The translations under genes were made by a program, and so were the position numbers. Positions 29,979-42,306 of a stretch of DNA of 64,000 nt are shown piece after piece. Positions within the stretch are counted from its first letter, which is position 1. Each line of letters begins with the position of its first letter. Origin of the DNA: Amorphophallus konjac (Eukaryota > Streptophyta > Magnoliopsida > Alismatales > Araceae); contig CM040125.1 of NCBI GenBank assembly GCA_022559845.1, positions 288,472,200 through 288,536,199 of the forward strand, written 5' to 3'. The notes beneath the pieces were generated by a model. The model was not told the origin of the DNA, did no database searches, and worked only from the letters and a program-made list of their open reading frames with translations.

Positions 29979-32900
29979 ATGGAGCATCATTCCAATCCCT
30001 TGTATCATTCTTCTTCCCAATTTTCTTCCTATTCCCACGTGGAATCTTCTTCCCACGCGGGCCCATCTTCACGTGGTCCCTCTGATCCATTCGAGGAATA
30101 GGCTAATTTCATGGCCAATCTATCATGCCTTCTTTGCCAAATGGACCCAGCTCAGGCCGAACGCCTTATTGCTCACCATCCTAATGGGCCTCATCATCCT
30201 AATCGGCCTCATTCTCTTAATGGGCCTTATTTTTCTAATGGGCCTTATTCTTCTTCTCCTTATGCTGCTGGCTCAATGGGTCCTTATGCTAATGTCTCTT
30301 CCAAGCCCCCTTACCCTTCCACTCCTGGAATGGACCCTTCGTCTTCTCAGCACCGATCCTCTCATCCGGTCTATTATCATCCTTGTTCAGATTCACGATC
30401 TCTTGCTCAAGTTGGCCCATATCCTTCTCGATCTCTCCATACCTAGGAGATGATTGCTCAAACCCAACGCCAGCTTGATGAACTTCAACGTCAAATTGAT
30501 CCCAAGTCCTCCTTAAGTGTTCCATTCGCATTTCAAAATCTTTGGCTCCCGCCATCTTTTAAAATTCTCGCATATCGCCGTTATGGTGGAGTCGGTGACC
30601 CTTATATGCACTTAAAGGAGTTTCTCTATGAGTCGGCCCAGTTTCGACACGACCAACGCTTGATGACTTATCTATTCAGTCTGTCATTGGAGGGCCCGGC
30701 TCGGGATTGGTTCTTTTCGTTGCCGCAAGAGAAGATTGTGAATTTTCAAGATGTTCAAGAAAAATTCATTTAGCAATGACAGGACCAAGTTGGGCCCAAG
30801 TATTCTATTCTGGATCTGGCCCATGAGAAGATGAAGCCCGAAGAGGAGTTCTGCACCTTTGCCGACCGTTGGCGCCGTCTCGCCGTGGAAGTCTCGGAGC
30901 ACATTCCGGAGGGAGAGCAAATCAAGATGCTTATTTCAAATGCAACGCCCGAATATCAGTTTATTTTAGCCCTCAACGACATCACCTCCTGGCAACAACT
31001 TTATAGTAGAGCCCGCTTCATTCGCCAACAACTCCATGATCCCCTTGACCCCGAGTCTTCTCCGCCTTCTACATCTCCATACATACCGCCATCTACATCT
31101 ACATCTACATATCAACCTTCACTCTCTACGAGTCAACCTTCCACTTACATCGCACCCTCCTTGAGTCAAACCTCCACATATCAGCCCTCCACGAGTCAGC
31201 CTTCCGCTTATCCACATCTGCCGCAACCCCCGGTCAAGAGAATACCACATCTCGAGCAGGTGGATGCCGTCTATATACCCCTTCATCCTACTCCACATAT
31301 GCCTTCACCAAATCCCTCCGCTGCCGGCCAAGCACTATTGCCTACGCAACCTCCACTTCCGTCTCCGTAACCTTCTCCACCTTTATCACATCCGCCTTGC
31401 CCGAAGCGGGCTCCTCGTCCTCCGTTGCCGGAGTGTTTTACAGATATTTTTCAGGTGTTGATGGCCACTCATGCATTGCATCTCCCTCCAGTTGTGCCTT
31501 GCCAACCCACGGTCGGGAATATGCTTAAGTTGTGTGATTTTCACCGCCAGCAGGGGCATTTGGTTGAGGATTGCCCCGAGTTCCGGGATTATCTTTATGA
31601 CTTGTAAGATGATTGACCCATAATTTACAAGGTTGTTCTACATCTCTGCAGCAAGCAGCAGCAACAAGCGTCGCCCAGGCAGTCGTCTCCCTTTCAAGAC
31701 CAGGGGCACCCCTGTGATTCTTCGTCTAGCGTTGCACCCACTCCATCACCTACTACATCACCTACCCTATCATCTCCACCTACTCCATCACCTACCCCAT
31801 TACCTTCACCATCTCCTACCCCTTCTTCATTGCCTTCACCAACCCAAGCCCTTGCTCAAGCTATTGCCTCCCCTTCCTCCGTTCATTCTGCTATCACCGC
31901 TTCCACTCCCAACGCCGTCCGACACATCGTGTCGATACGTCGACAATGGGCGCCACGGACTTCCTTTAACCCTCCACCAACACCATCTCCACTACCCCCA
32001 GTGCCTGCTTCACCATCTCCACCACCCTCATCATCGCCTAAATCGCCATCACCTCCGCTATCACCTGCGCCTGAGCCTGAGCAAGCCACGTAGTTGCCTT
32101 TACCATCACCCACATATCTGCTTCCACCTTTACCTTCACCCGAGACCATCATTGCCGCATTGCCTTTACCGCCACTTGACACCACCATTCCCGTTGAAAC
32201 CTCCACGCCTTCCAAATCTTCACCTCTATCATCCAAACATGATACCTCCACTTCTCCATCCACTCCCACCTCACGGAGTGGGTGTGTGCTTTCTTTGGTG
32301 CCCCTCGGGTCCGGTCCCCAAGAAGACGATGAGTCGAGTCTGCATGGTTCCATGCCAGTTCTGCATTTCAAGATTCAAGATTTTATCTGCCGCATGCTGG
32401 TCCATATCCTGGTGCCAGGCCATTTCGGGGATGATGTGCCTATACTTCCCATGATGGTTGCTAAAAAGAGTTCCTCCTCATTGGTGCCAGTTTCTTCTCG
32501 AGCGAGACCGGTAGCAATCTCTTTGCTCACCGGAGGATTCACCATTGATGTTGTTGTTACCTCTCACTCTGTTGCTATTCAGATAGCTAGCCGAGAAGGG
32601 TTTTCTACCCACATTATGCTCACTCATACAGCAGCCAAGCAGATTATGAATTCTATATTCAAGGGGCAATTGGCCGTATTCTCAAGATTTTTCAAGGACA
32701 TTCTACACTCTTTATACGATCTCCCTCACTTTATTGGTACATTGGCCACGTCAACGGCGTGTATTGCTCTCCCTCAGTTCCGTCCTTCTCTTCTGTCAAG
32801 GGAGTTATGCTTCAAGATTGATTGCTGAGAGAAGTTGCCAAACCTCATGTTGCTTGTGCCAAGAAATAAGACTCCGTGGTTCCATGATGTTCAACATTTT

Positions 32901-33146
32901 GAGAGGTTATCTATCCGAGAATGTCCGCATATCGTTAGCACCGGGTGTCTAGGGGTAATCACCTTGATGAAACTACATGTTCCTAATTGGGCCAGGCCGT
33001 CTGCCAAATGGGCTCGTTATTTGAGAAGACATTGCAAATCAAGAAGCCCAACGGTCCGAGTCTGCACCAGGCGTGTCCTTATTCAAGAGATTTCAGCTAA
33101 GAAAAGGCAGCGGCACAACTACAAAGGCCGCATGTTGTGCACTTAG
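29979..33146 (+). pseudogene. gag: Gag polyprotein with Pro/Ser-rich linker and unknown C-terminal region
   Basis: A single frame of 1056 codons from ATG 29979 with about ten stops (30099, 30444, 30771, 30777, 31368, 31605 and others) but no frameshift needed. N-terminus is Ser/His-rich, then HPNGPHHPNRPHSLNGPY repeats. A Ty3/gypsy gag core follows: FKILAYRRYGGVGDPYMHLK, LSLEGPARDWF and FCTFADRWRRLA (about 30550-30900). A long Ser/Thr/Pro linker is followed by a Tat-type zinc-binding motif LCDFHRQQGHLVEDCPEF (about 31530-31590). After a second Pro-rich linker (31700-32270) comes about 280 residues (32280-33146) that I do not recognise; they replace the expected protease and reverse transcriptase. 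Role of gag: particle formation. All stops are point changes, which suggests an ancestor with a 1000-residue gag fusion. Confidence 0.7.
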
Positions 33147-33267
33147 GGGTCCATTTCTCTTTCTCCTTCCTCTCATTCATAATTTCTACTGCTCGGCACC
33201 CACCCTTGGGTGGTGTTCCTCTTTTCCTCCAATCCCGCTTCCATAATTTTCTCATCTAGTCCTAAGT

Positions 33268-33629
33268 TCATGAACCCTTACTGCTCCTCTTCCTATCCGG
33301 GGCCTACGGATTCTCCATTTTCTCATAATTCTAGGCCTCAGCCTATGTCCGTTCATCCCGATCTCAGGACATCCCCTGATTCTTCTCCTCCGGTATATCC
33401 AGATTCTGCTTCTGATTCGTCCCCAACCTTGTCGGGTGGTTACCATTTTCTTTCCCCGACTCTATCGGGTGATTACCATGCTCCTTCCCCGCCTCTATCA
33501 GGTGATCGCTATTCTCCTTATCCGACCACATCGGATGATGATTTTCCTTCCCATCTTCCTATTCACTCTTCACCCTTTCAGGGTCTTTGCCCTTTTTCAT
33601 GTTATTTTCGAGGCTTTAGTCCGCCTTGA
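33268..33629 (+). CDS. Small Pro/Ser-rich ORF with 11-residue repeats, doubtful
   Basis: Starts at an ATG (33268) in the same frame as the preceding polyprotein, two stops further on, and encodes 120 residues. Residues about 53-96 are four 11-residue repeats, (S/P)PTLSGDYHxxS-like, from a 33-bp DNA repeat. No family recognised; it may be a relic rather than a gene. Confidence 0.3.
33423..33554 (+). repeat. 33-bp tandem repeat, four copies
   Basis: Consensus CCNNCTCTATCGGGTGATTA followed by 13 less conserved bases; exact 33-bp spacing keeps the reading frame. Confidence 0.8.
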
Positions 33630-36600
33630 TCTCAACGGATCTTCGTTTATTCTGTATCGGGTTCCTTGTTATCAGGGTCTCTGTGCCTTAACAAGAAAGT
33701 TCTAGCCCTCGTCTCTCTTCCTTTTTAATCCTTCTTTGTTCAATTTGGTGTCTGCCGCTCCTCCGTATAGAGGGATCTTCAAGTCCTTGTTATCCTCTCC
33801 ATTCTTTGTCCTGTCATGCGAGGAAAACAAAGCTCGTGCTGCTCAAAGCTCGATGGTCAAGATTGCTTCAGGACACTGGTTTCCACGCTATGGATTTGCA
33901 AGGTATGTTTGTTTTGCGTAAGAATATGCTATCATTGTTATTACTCTTATTATTATTCCTGCGCATTGTTAAGATAATGATGGTTCCTTAACATGTTTGA
34001 GTGGCTTTAGAAGAAGTTTACTTAATTTAGTCAAAAAGAGTTTACTTCTGCAGCATTCTTAGGCTAGTGATAGCTCCGTGCTGGGAGTCTAGTTTATTTC
34101 CCCGATTGTTGAGGGTGAACGTTGAGTATGGGTTTTTCACACACTACACGGTGAGGCATAGCCGATTACCGTTGCTGCTTTGGCCATACCATGGGTACGC
34201 ACAAAGGTCTTTTTCTCTTCTCTGCTCGGTCAAGTGCAGGGGCAAGAGATTGACGGATGAAATGGCCAACCTATGCACTCCCTAATATGACAGAGGTCTC
34301 AAATAGGGGAAGTCTTGACCCTTGAAAAGTGAGCTTTCATGTTATATCTAGCCAATAAGGGCCGTCAAAAGAAAATCAAAGGAAATGAATCAATGCAAAA
34401 TTATGAAACCAAAGGCATGGCAAGAGTGGCAGTACAGTTCCCCGTGGGACGTCATGAGCCCGGTCGCATGCATGCCTGAAAAATATTAGTCCAAAAATCA
34501 AAGACACAAAGACCCGGCGTAACAGACCTACTCTTTGAGGGGTAGTGCCTTCGAAGGAATTCGAGTCTTGATGTCTCCCATCCTGCATAAAGTTTATCTT
34601 CAATTTTCATCTGCTTCTCCCTCTTAGGTTGGGTTGAATCCCGGGTATGGCCTTAGTAGGGGCACCATTCTTTAGAGACGATTGGTTGTGGCAAGCCACC
34701 CTCATATGCACGCCCTGCTCAAGGGAAATCTTTAATGAGAGGGGAGATTAGATGATCCCTAGCCAGTGGTTTGAGCCCGTCTACGTGCTACAGATTGTTT
34801 TGACAAAATCCCCCCCCAAAAATTAAATATTTTCAAAATTCCAAAAAAAAATCAGATATGTCACAATTCTAAAAAAATCAGATATTCTCAAATTTCAAAA
34901 AAATAGATATGTCAAAATTTCAAAAAAAAATCAAATACTTCCAAATTCAAAAAAATTCAGATATTGTCAAAATCTATAAAAAAATCAAAAAAAAATTTGA
35001 AAAAAAATCTAAAAATCTTTGTCTTGGGTTCCCTTTTTCATGTGTTTCTGTCTATTTATTTTGAGGACATGTATGCTTCGTTTGTTCAGTGTGCAGATTG
35101 CAGGTGTTCAAAGCTTCCTTTGCCCTATAATTCGCTCTGCCTCTTGTTCATATCTTTTCTGATCTGTTCTCTTCTTCAATCCATTCTCTTGATTTGTTGA
35201 AGCTTACGTCCTTCTCAGCTTTTAATTACCTCATTTCACCATATCTCCATGAGAGGGCTTTGCCTCACGATTATGAACCTGGCGGTTCTGCTTCATTTGA
35301 TCTTGGACTTTGATTGAAGGGCGTATTCGTCAAGTTTATGTCCCGCCGTGTCCTTGTCACACGTGTCTATGTCCCTTTGTGTCGTCATCCCACACGTGTT
35401 GTTTTATCCCTCAGCGTCTGTCATGTTTTTTCATCCCACTGTGTTATCGTCCCATGTGTGTCTTATCCTACCATGCTATATGTTGTCTGTATCTCTTGTC
35501 CCTCGTGGTTGTCATCCCACGTGTCTTTGTCCCACAATGGTCTTGTCCCACCGCGTGCGTCGTCCCTCCGTGTTATGGCGTTGTCTTGCCCCACCATTGT
35601 TCTTTGATCCCACTCACGCTTATTGTTTGTTCATGTGATGTCTTGCATATGTTGGTTATGTGATTTCATCCTTCGTTATGTTATCTTTCATCCATCTTTG
35701 TGATGTTGTGTTATGGTGTCTTTCATTCATTTGGTTGTTATGTTTACATTATGTTCATATTTGTTTGTTCATGTTTGTTGGTTGTCTTATTTGAAAATCT
35801 CATAGAAATTTAAAATTTTGAAAAATAAAAAAATGTCATTTCGCTTGTCATGTAAGTCAAGTATGGCTCTCTCTCTCAGCTCATTGCTGCATTACTATAT
35901 GTTATCTACATTATTATAGCCTCTCAAGGACCGACTGGTTGCCCGTGTGTTCTAGGATCTGATGTTCCCCTTTAACAAAAATGATGATGATCTAAGAGCA
36001 TACGGTTAATCGTTGGATAGGTCGCTCGGTTGAGTTGGGTGTGGGATGATGGACTATGTCTCGCACGCCGTGGTTGTAGAAGACTCTAGACCCCATCTTG
36101 GCTTGGTCTAGCATTATTATCCTTGAGTACTTTCGATTTTATTATTTCTTTGCATTCATTTTGATGATTTATTTATTTTAGCCCAGCATGCATCATGTCA
36201 TTTTGAGCATTCACGTCCCGTGATCCGTCAAGGTTTCTCCTCAACAATAGTTAATTGCACTACAGTTCTCTTGGGTAAGAGCTTTTCATTCCACTCTGAA
36301 TTTGATCGTCTTCTCTGATCTGTCCACTTGGTCTGGTTGGCCAGCGTGATTCCTGTCTGGATTTTACCTCAAATTTATCTTTCCTTTTCCAGCTCTTACG
36401 CTGTGTTATTTTTGGTCCCCTCATTGTCCGTGGATTGTGTTCCCGATGAGGTTGGTCGTGTTTTCTTTCCCCTTCCCTTAATTTAGTTCTCCAGACATGT
36501 CTCATCATTGTCATTCATTCCTCGTGGTTAGTTCAGTATTTTTGGGATAATTCCTGTCGCTTGTTTGTTGTGATGGGTGTCTTTTACCTTGATGCCCGCT

Positions 36601-36720
36601 TTTTAGTTCTCTCCGCTTCATCTCTGCGTCATCTCCATTTCACGTCGCTATCGCTTTCGCTCCATCTCCTTTTCACTCTGCCTCCATGTCGTTTTCGCTT
36701 GTCCCCTTGCAAAGTGGACA
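33630..36720 (+). other. Non-coding 3' part of the Tat-like element
   Basis: There is no pol-like coding sequence on either strand. Notable parts: A-rich degenerate repeats with AAAAATCAGATATGTCA words (about 34800-35010) and clustered CCCACGTGT / CCCACCGTGT words (about 35340-35620). The remainder looks unique. Confidence 0.55.
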
Positions 36721-36721
36721 T

Positions 36722-36735
36722 CAAGGAGGGACATC
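36722..36735 (+). promoter_or_regulatory. Polypurine tract of the Tat-like element
   Basis: CAAGGAGGGACATC directly before the 3' LTR start TGTGGACAC. Confidence 0.5.
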
Positions 36736-38491
36736 TGTGGACACCCGTTTTTGGCCCGTAAGTTGTCATTTCTCTTATTCATCATTTTTTTTGATTTCCC
36801 AAATTATCCATTATTTGGGAGTCTTCCTTAGACAAATTTTGAGCTCATTTCAATGTTCCCTAGCCTTTGAGCCTCAGAGATCATGATTTCTTAGAGTCTT
36901 GGAGCTTATTTTATCAGCTTCTGGCCTTCCAAGTCGACTTATGGCCCATTTAGGTTGACTTCCATCAAGCATTCGGCCTCTTTCATTCCGCAGTCTTGAA
37001 AATAGCTTTTTTCATCCCCTTCTCTTCCTCTATTCAAATAGTCCCTTTAGTAAAGTTGTTCATCTTTTAAAGCTCTACAATTTCTTCTTCTACGTCATTG
37101 GCCAGTTCTTCACCGATTTCAAGTATTCGCATTTTTCTGGCATCCTGCACTGTTCACCTACGTCCCAGAATTTATTCTCTCTGTTCTTGCCCCATTTTCT
37201 CCCTCTTTTGATCATCTTTTCATCTTACTCACTTCATGAACGTTGTTCATATTTTTTCTATCTACAATTTCTTTTTCTACCACTTTTGCTAGTTCTGCAA
37301 CCTTTGAGAGATATGCCCCGATTTCCAAAGTTGCGCAAAGTCTGCCTTTTTTTTCTTCCCTATCAGCCAAGCGGTTGTTTGGTAGACCGCTAGGCCTTAA
37401 GAAACGGTCTTCACTAGACCGTTTTCCTCCAAACTTGCCCGAAATCATCTCGTTTCATCCATGCAGCCTTGCGTTCACACCCTAGACCGTTTTCATCAAC
37501 AAACGGCCGTACGATAGACCGTTTGCCAGATAGAGAGTCATAAACTTCCTAAACTCTGATTTCTTCGCTGTGGGACTCTTTGGAACCCTTGTTGACACCA
37601 CTTTCAAGGGAGATAATCCTTCACCTCGGTTTCCATTGATCTAGGACTCTTACCACCACTATTATCTTGAGGTCTATGCATAAAATTCGGTGTTTATCTC
37701 AGATCTATCTCCAGAAGTTTCCTGCTCCTATTTAAAGCACCCAGTTTCGTAGGTTCCGAAGCAGGGCTCTTTTTCGTATAGGGACGAAGCCATGCTGCAA
37801 TGTCATACCATCTCTTCGACCCTAGCTTAAAGAGGGAAGTCTTGGCTTTCTATTCCACGCTCAAGGGCTTGATTTCATTATCTCTACTCTTAGTTTTGTC
37901 CTCCTACTTTTTACAAATCATCACCGTTTTCTGCACTTTCTGCTACACCTACACTTTTGCACGTTTCACATCATCGTTTTCTCTTGCTCCTCTTCATCAT
38001 ATCTCGTGATTTTAACTCTCATGCATTCACAACACACACACCTATCTTTTGCACCCTTCCACAAGGGTTAAAAACCTCCCCTGGTGCGTTCTCCCATAAT
38101 TTCTACCCTTATTTTGCCACTGCGGGATTGATACTACACTCATAGTTTCTAATGGGTTTTTATCTTTGTGTTGATCATTGTCTTGCAGGAAAGCATGATT
38201 GGACGTGAGGCCCTCTACATCTAGCCGGCTGGAAGGAGAGGAGGTTGAATCCACAAAGTTCCCCGCACCCCGTTGTCAAGCGCGATCAAGTCTTCTTCTT
38301 TTTCCAAGGTACACGGTGCCGTCCCTTCATCTCTTTATCTCTTGGCGTTGTTAACCCTTGTTGGAAATCATGGTATGTCTTTCTTGTCTATTCGTCGCCC
38401 TTTTGTTCATTATCTTCCATGCTTGTTCATGCTCATATGATACATACATATTAGTTTAAGGGGGCGGGGTAGAACTATTAAACAATCTACA
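36736..38491 (+). repeat. 3' LTR of nested Tat-like element
   Basis: 1756 bp, TGTGGACACCCG ... AATCTACA, collinear with 26712-28502 with small indels. TATTTAAA at 37729-37736. Followed by TGGGG, the probable target duplication. Confidence 0.85.
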
Positions 38492-40503
38492 TGGGGCCGC
38501 AAATGGGATAAAGATGGTCCTCACTAGGCCGCTTCAACAGAAACGGTCCACAGTGGGCCGTTAAAATAAGAACACGGTCCAATGTTGGCCGCAACTAGGT
38601 TGGGCCCCGCAATGGTCTATCAGTCGACTTAATGGACTCCTGGCCCGCCCGAGACATGGTGGAACCGACCCAGGGTCCAACCCACATGTCTCAGGTCAAG
38701 TCAGAGACTATAGGTCGACTCAATCATGGCTAGGTCGATGAAAAAATTCAAGGAAATCGACCAGCAGAACCTAGCACATAGCCTATTACATGCGGTCTCA
38801 AAAAAGCCGCTTCAAGGGTAAGGCGGTCACGCCTGGGCCGCAACCTGAGGGTACTGGTCCCAGAAGGGCTGCAATTAAACAAGACAGTTCAACGTACCGA
38901 TCGAGTCATTAGGTGCAGGATTTGGGGGTACAAACCGCTTGGAGTCCTAGTGGGAATCCCGGGCTCGCGGGGTCTAATAGAGGTCTCATAATAGAGGTCC
39001 TAGTCTGACGGAATGAATATCCGACAGAGAGTCTAAACTATTACAAGATTAAAGGTGATAAACCATCAGAAAATGAGAGTAGCGATCAGTCAGCACCACC
39101 GGAGTGGGGTGACTGTCAAACAAACCTAGTAAATTTTCCACAATATCCATTAACAATGAAGTAGATAATTCATAATCGAAGGGTTTTATATATGACAAGA
39201 GAAACAAGAATTTAGATATGATTGTGGGTGACCATAGTTAAATCAGGTATTATATATGTTCCATATAGTCCATTTATTGAGTGTATTTATGCCCTACATA
39301 TGCTGTCTAAAATAAGGAAACACAATTAATAAAACACTAATTTAATGTAAATCGTAAGAAAATGGCGGTTTGTCACGCAGCCACTAGGGTTCTGTAGCGG
39401 TCAGGAACTGGCCTCAACCGAAATCCTTGTGGTCTATCGAGGGACCGCTATAATGTAACGAGTTTCACATTTTTTAAAACATAAAAGCAGTCTGTAGCGA
39501 GGCCGCCAGAATTAGAAACATTTCATGTTGGACCGCAACAAGTCCGCTGCTTCATCCTTCGGCAGACTCCGATAAACCTCGAACGTTACATTAAATTCAC
39601 GCAGTGTAGTACGTAAAAATTAGGCAAAAATCTATGAATAGAAAGAGGATGAGAAAGTGCACAAGATAGCATGATTAATTTGTATTTGAGCCTGCTATAG
39701 CCTAGCATTAATCAAGATAAATGGGAACTAACAAGTTCGGTGCCCTAATCAACATGCTTTGACTAAAACAGGAGATACACATGATATACGATATGAAAAT
39801 TGGGGCTTCTAGTATCACAAGAAAGGGGACTCGAAGACGCTTCCAATGACTTATTCTTATTAGAGTTTAGTCCACTATCACCTACCTTAATCGAAGATCA
39901 AAAAGAATGATGGATGCTCGAATCCGCACGAACTCCGCGCTCACAACCTCGATGATTCCTACCTCGAGCGTGCTCATCGCCGGCCGCCTCAGCAAAAAGA
40001 GGGTTCTAGGTCGAGCTAGGGTTAGTTTTATAGGAGGCAATCGAATCTAGGGGCGTCGATAAGGCTGGATAGAGTCCTCAAAGTCGATCGTGCACGACAC
40101 TCGCACTTGACCGGGTCGCGCCACCTCCCGCTCCAAAATTGGGCTCCTAGGGTTAAGGTTTTTGCGTGGAAAGATAGGGGAAACGAGCTACCCATCAAGG
40201 CCATTCGAATGGGCCAGGTTTGGGGTCAAATGATCAAGATTTGGGCTCGAATTAAGCGATTTAAGGTCTGATTAGATAAAATTCAAATTTTGCCCTAAAT
40301 CTATTAATCCGGCTTGATTAAAATTTTATTTAGAGTTTGACCAAGAAGACAAATTGTCTAAAATTTTAGTCCTCTACTTGATTATGAATTTTCTCGATTT
40401 ATATAAATTAGTTAAAAATTCACTTAAGGAATTTCCAATTTAATAATGAATACTTTTCTCAATTATAGCCCTTTATTATATTAATTAATTCTCGGGTGCT
40501 ACA
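38492..40503 (-). repeat. Chromovirus 3' LTR, proximal part
   Basis: Collinear with 46279-48290. The start (minus) TGTAGCACCCGAG at 40503 abuts the polypurine tract. At 38500-38620 it carries CGGTCC...GGGCCG-type inverted words. Copy C of the shared motif is at 38925-38996. Confidence 0.9.
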
Positions 40504-40520
40504 CCCTCCCCCACTTTAAA
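40504..40520 (-). promoter_or_regulatory. Polypurine tract of the chromovirus
   Basis: Minus-strand TTTAAAGTGGGGGAGGG immediately before the 3' LTR. Confidence 0.8.
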
Positions 40521-40539
40521 GAATTTGGTCCTCCAAATT

Positions 40540-40758
40540 CACTGCACTTATTAAATAGGGATAAATAAGATTACTGACCTGAAAATAGATCAGGGTATTG
40601 CTTTCAGATTGCTTCTTCAAACTCCCAAGTAGCTTCCTTGATCCCACGTTGGCTCCACTGAACCTTGACCATCGGTATGGACCGATTCCTGAGTTGTTGC
40701 TACTTATGGTCCAAAATCTTGATGGGTCTCTCCTCATAAGTCAAATCTTCCATCAACT
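40540..40758 (-). pseudogene. pol: Chromodomain-like C-terminus of chromovirus Pol
   Basis: In a frame shifted from the integrase ORF: EDLTYEERPIKILDHK, a stop, LRNRSIPMVKVQWSQRG and KEATWEFEEAI, the typical tail and chromodomain-like W-x-W-E pattern of plant chromoviruses, ending near the polypurine tract. The chromodomain is thought to guide integration to chromatin marks. Confidence 0.7.
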
Positions 40759-41616
40759 CTACATCCGCATGTGACTGATGTGCGCAGGGTCGTAACCATA
40801 CTTCTGTAGCATAGACACATGGAAAACATTATGTACTCCAGATAATTGGGGTGGCAATGCCAACCTGTAGGAAACTTCTCCAACTCTCTCCAGAATCTCA
40901 AATGGGCCAATGTATCTTGGACTTAGCTTACCATGAATACCAAACCTTCGAACTCCTCTCATAGGTGAAATTTTCAAAAATACATGCTCGCCTACTAGAA
41001 ACTCCAAGTCTCTACTTTTGTTATCTACATGGCTTTTTTGTCTTGACTGTCCAACTTGCAGACGATCCCGGATAACCCGAGTATTCTTGGATGATTCTGA
41101 AATAAGATCCGATCCTAGCCATTGCTTCTCGCCTACCTCATCCCAGCACAAAGGTGATCGGCAACTCCTTCCATAAAGAGCCTTGAACGGTGCCATCTGG
41201 ATACTAGACTGATAACTGTTATCGTAGGCAAATTCTATTAGAGCCAAATGTTTGTGCCAACTGTCACCAAAATTGATTATGCAAGCCCTTAGCATATCCT
41301 TGATAATCTGATTTGTTCTTTCGGTCTGCCCGTCCGTTTGAGGATGAAATGTGGTACTGAAATTTAGACTGGTTCCCAAGGACCCTTGCAACCCCTTCCA
41401 AAAATGTGAGGTTAACCTAGGGTCTCTGTCTGACACAATGTTCACAGGTACACCATGCAGTCTTACCACTTCCTTCATATACAAAGTAGCCAAAACATTG
41501 ACCGTCCACTTCGACTTAATGGACAAGAAGTGTGCAGATTTAGTCAACCTATCAACAATTACCCATACGGCGTCAAAGCCTCCACGAGTTCTCGGTAAAC
41601 CCATAATAAAATCCAT
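40759..41616 (-). CDS. pol: Integrase core and C-terminal domain (chromovirus Pol segment)
   Basis: 285 codons in frame with the upstream segment after two adjacent stops (about 41632-41637). DDE core: D in MDFIMGLP, D in VIVDRLTKSAHF, D in IVSDRDPR and E in QTDGQTERTNQ, so the catalytic acids appear intact. The C-terminal GPFEILERVGEVSYRLALPP and HNVFHVSMLQKYGYDP are standard for Ty3/gypsy integrases. Role: insertion of the cDNA. The listed start is only the first Met after the stops; biologically this is part of one polyprotein. Confidence 0.9.
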   Translation of the reverse strand: MDFIMGLPRTRGGFDAVWVIVDRLTKSAHFLSIKSKWTVNVLATLYMKEVVRLHGVPVNIVSDRDPRLTSHFWKGLQGSLGTSLNFSTTFHPQTDGQTERTNQIIKDMLRACIINFGDSWHKHLALIEFAYDNSYQSSIQMAPFKALYGRSCRSPLCWDEVGEKQWLGSDLISESSKNTRVIRDRLQVGQSRQKSHVDNKSRDLEFLVGEHVFLKISPMRGVRRFGIHGKLSPRYIGPFEILERVGEVSYRLALPPQLSGVHNVFHVSMLQKYGYDPAHISHMRM

Positions 41617-41634
41617 ACCGATGCTCTCCCACTA

Positions 41635-42297
41635 TCACTGTGGTATATCGAGCGGTTTTAACTTCTCGACAGGTCTGAAATGCTCGGCCTTCACATGTTG
41701 ACATACCAGGCATCTACTCATGAACTCGGCCACTTCTCGTTTCATATTTGGCCACCAAAAGGTCCTCTTTAAATCTCGGTACATCTTAGTGGCTTCAGGA
41801 TGAATAGTATAATTGGATCTGCGGGCTTCCTCAAGGATCTTGCTCTTCACTTCGGCTAAATCAGGGACGCATGTCCTTCCTTGAAATAATAATCTACCAT
41901 CATCGGCCAACATGAAATCTGGTCTATTACTTAGACTTCCCTTGATCTGTATTAACACTGGATCGTTATCTTGCAAGGTCTTAATTTCCATCAACAGTTC
42001 GAGATGAAGCTGAAACTGAGTGATCATGACTCGATCCTTGCTAACATTAAGGTCTAGACTAGCCAGCTGCTCCAACAGTCTCCATTCTTGTAACATGAGA
42101 CTCGACAACTTTGCTATCGGTTTACGGCTCAAAGCATCAACCACTACATTACCCTTCCCAGGGTGATATTCTATAGAGATATCAAAATCCTTCAAATACT
42201 CAAGCCATCTCCTCTGCCTCATATTAAGCTCCTTCTGAGAAAACAGATACTTAAGGCTCTTATGATCAGAGAATACAGGAAAAGTCTCTCCATACAA
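41635..42297 (-). CDS. pol: RNase H end and integrase zinc finger (chromovirus Pol segment)
   Basis: 220 codons continuing the reverse-transcriptase frame after a TGA that replaces the usual Trp of ALKIWRHYLYG. It contains FSDHKSLKYLF (RNase H end), RRWLEYLKDFD, GNVVVDALSRK, and the zinc finger HPEATKMYRDLKRTFWWPNM ... CLVCQHVK. Ends at a stop just before the integrase core. Confidence 0.88.
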   Translation of the reverse strand: MYGETFPVFSDHKSLKYLFSQKELNMRQRRWLEYLKDFDISIEYHPGKGNVVVDALSRKPIAKLSSLMLQEWRLLEQLASLDLNVSKDRVMITQFQLHLELLMEIKTLQDNDPVLIQIKGSLSNRPDFMLADDGRLLFQGRTCVPDLAEVKSKILEEARRSNYTIHPEATKMYRDLKRTFWWPNMKREVAEFMSRCLVCQHVKAEHFRPVEKLKPLDIPQ

Positions 42298-42306
42298 GTA
42301 ATGCCT

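Larger units (their letters stand above)
26712..38491 (+). mobile_element. Tat/Ogre-like Ty3/gypsy element nested in the chromovirus LTR
   Basis: LTRs at 26712-28502 and 36736-38491 are flanked by AGGGG / TGGGG (four of five bases). Primer-binding site at 28509, polypurine tract before 36736. The 8.2-kb interior contains one long decayed frame (gag, Pro/Ser-rich linker, unknown C-terminal region) and then about 3.5 kb with no pol. No protease, reverse transcriptase or integrase motif is readable on either strand, so it is a non-autonomous derivative. LTRs differ by roughly one base in eight over the part I compared, so it is not young. Confidence 0.85.

Noticed and set aside
35310..35663. ORFs of about 100 codons with repeated Cys/Pro/Ser words
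   Set aside because: Three frames are open together over CCCACGTGT repeats; no start context or family match.
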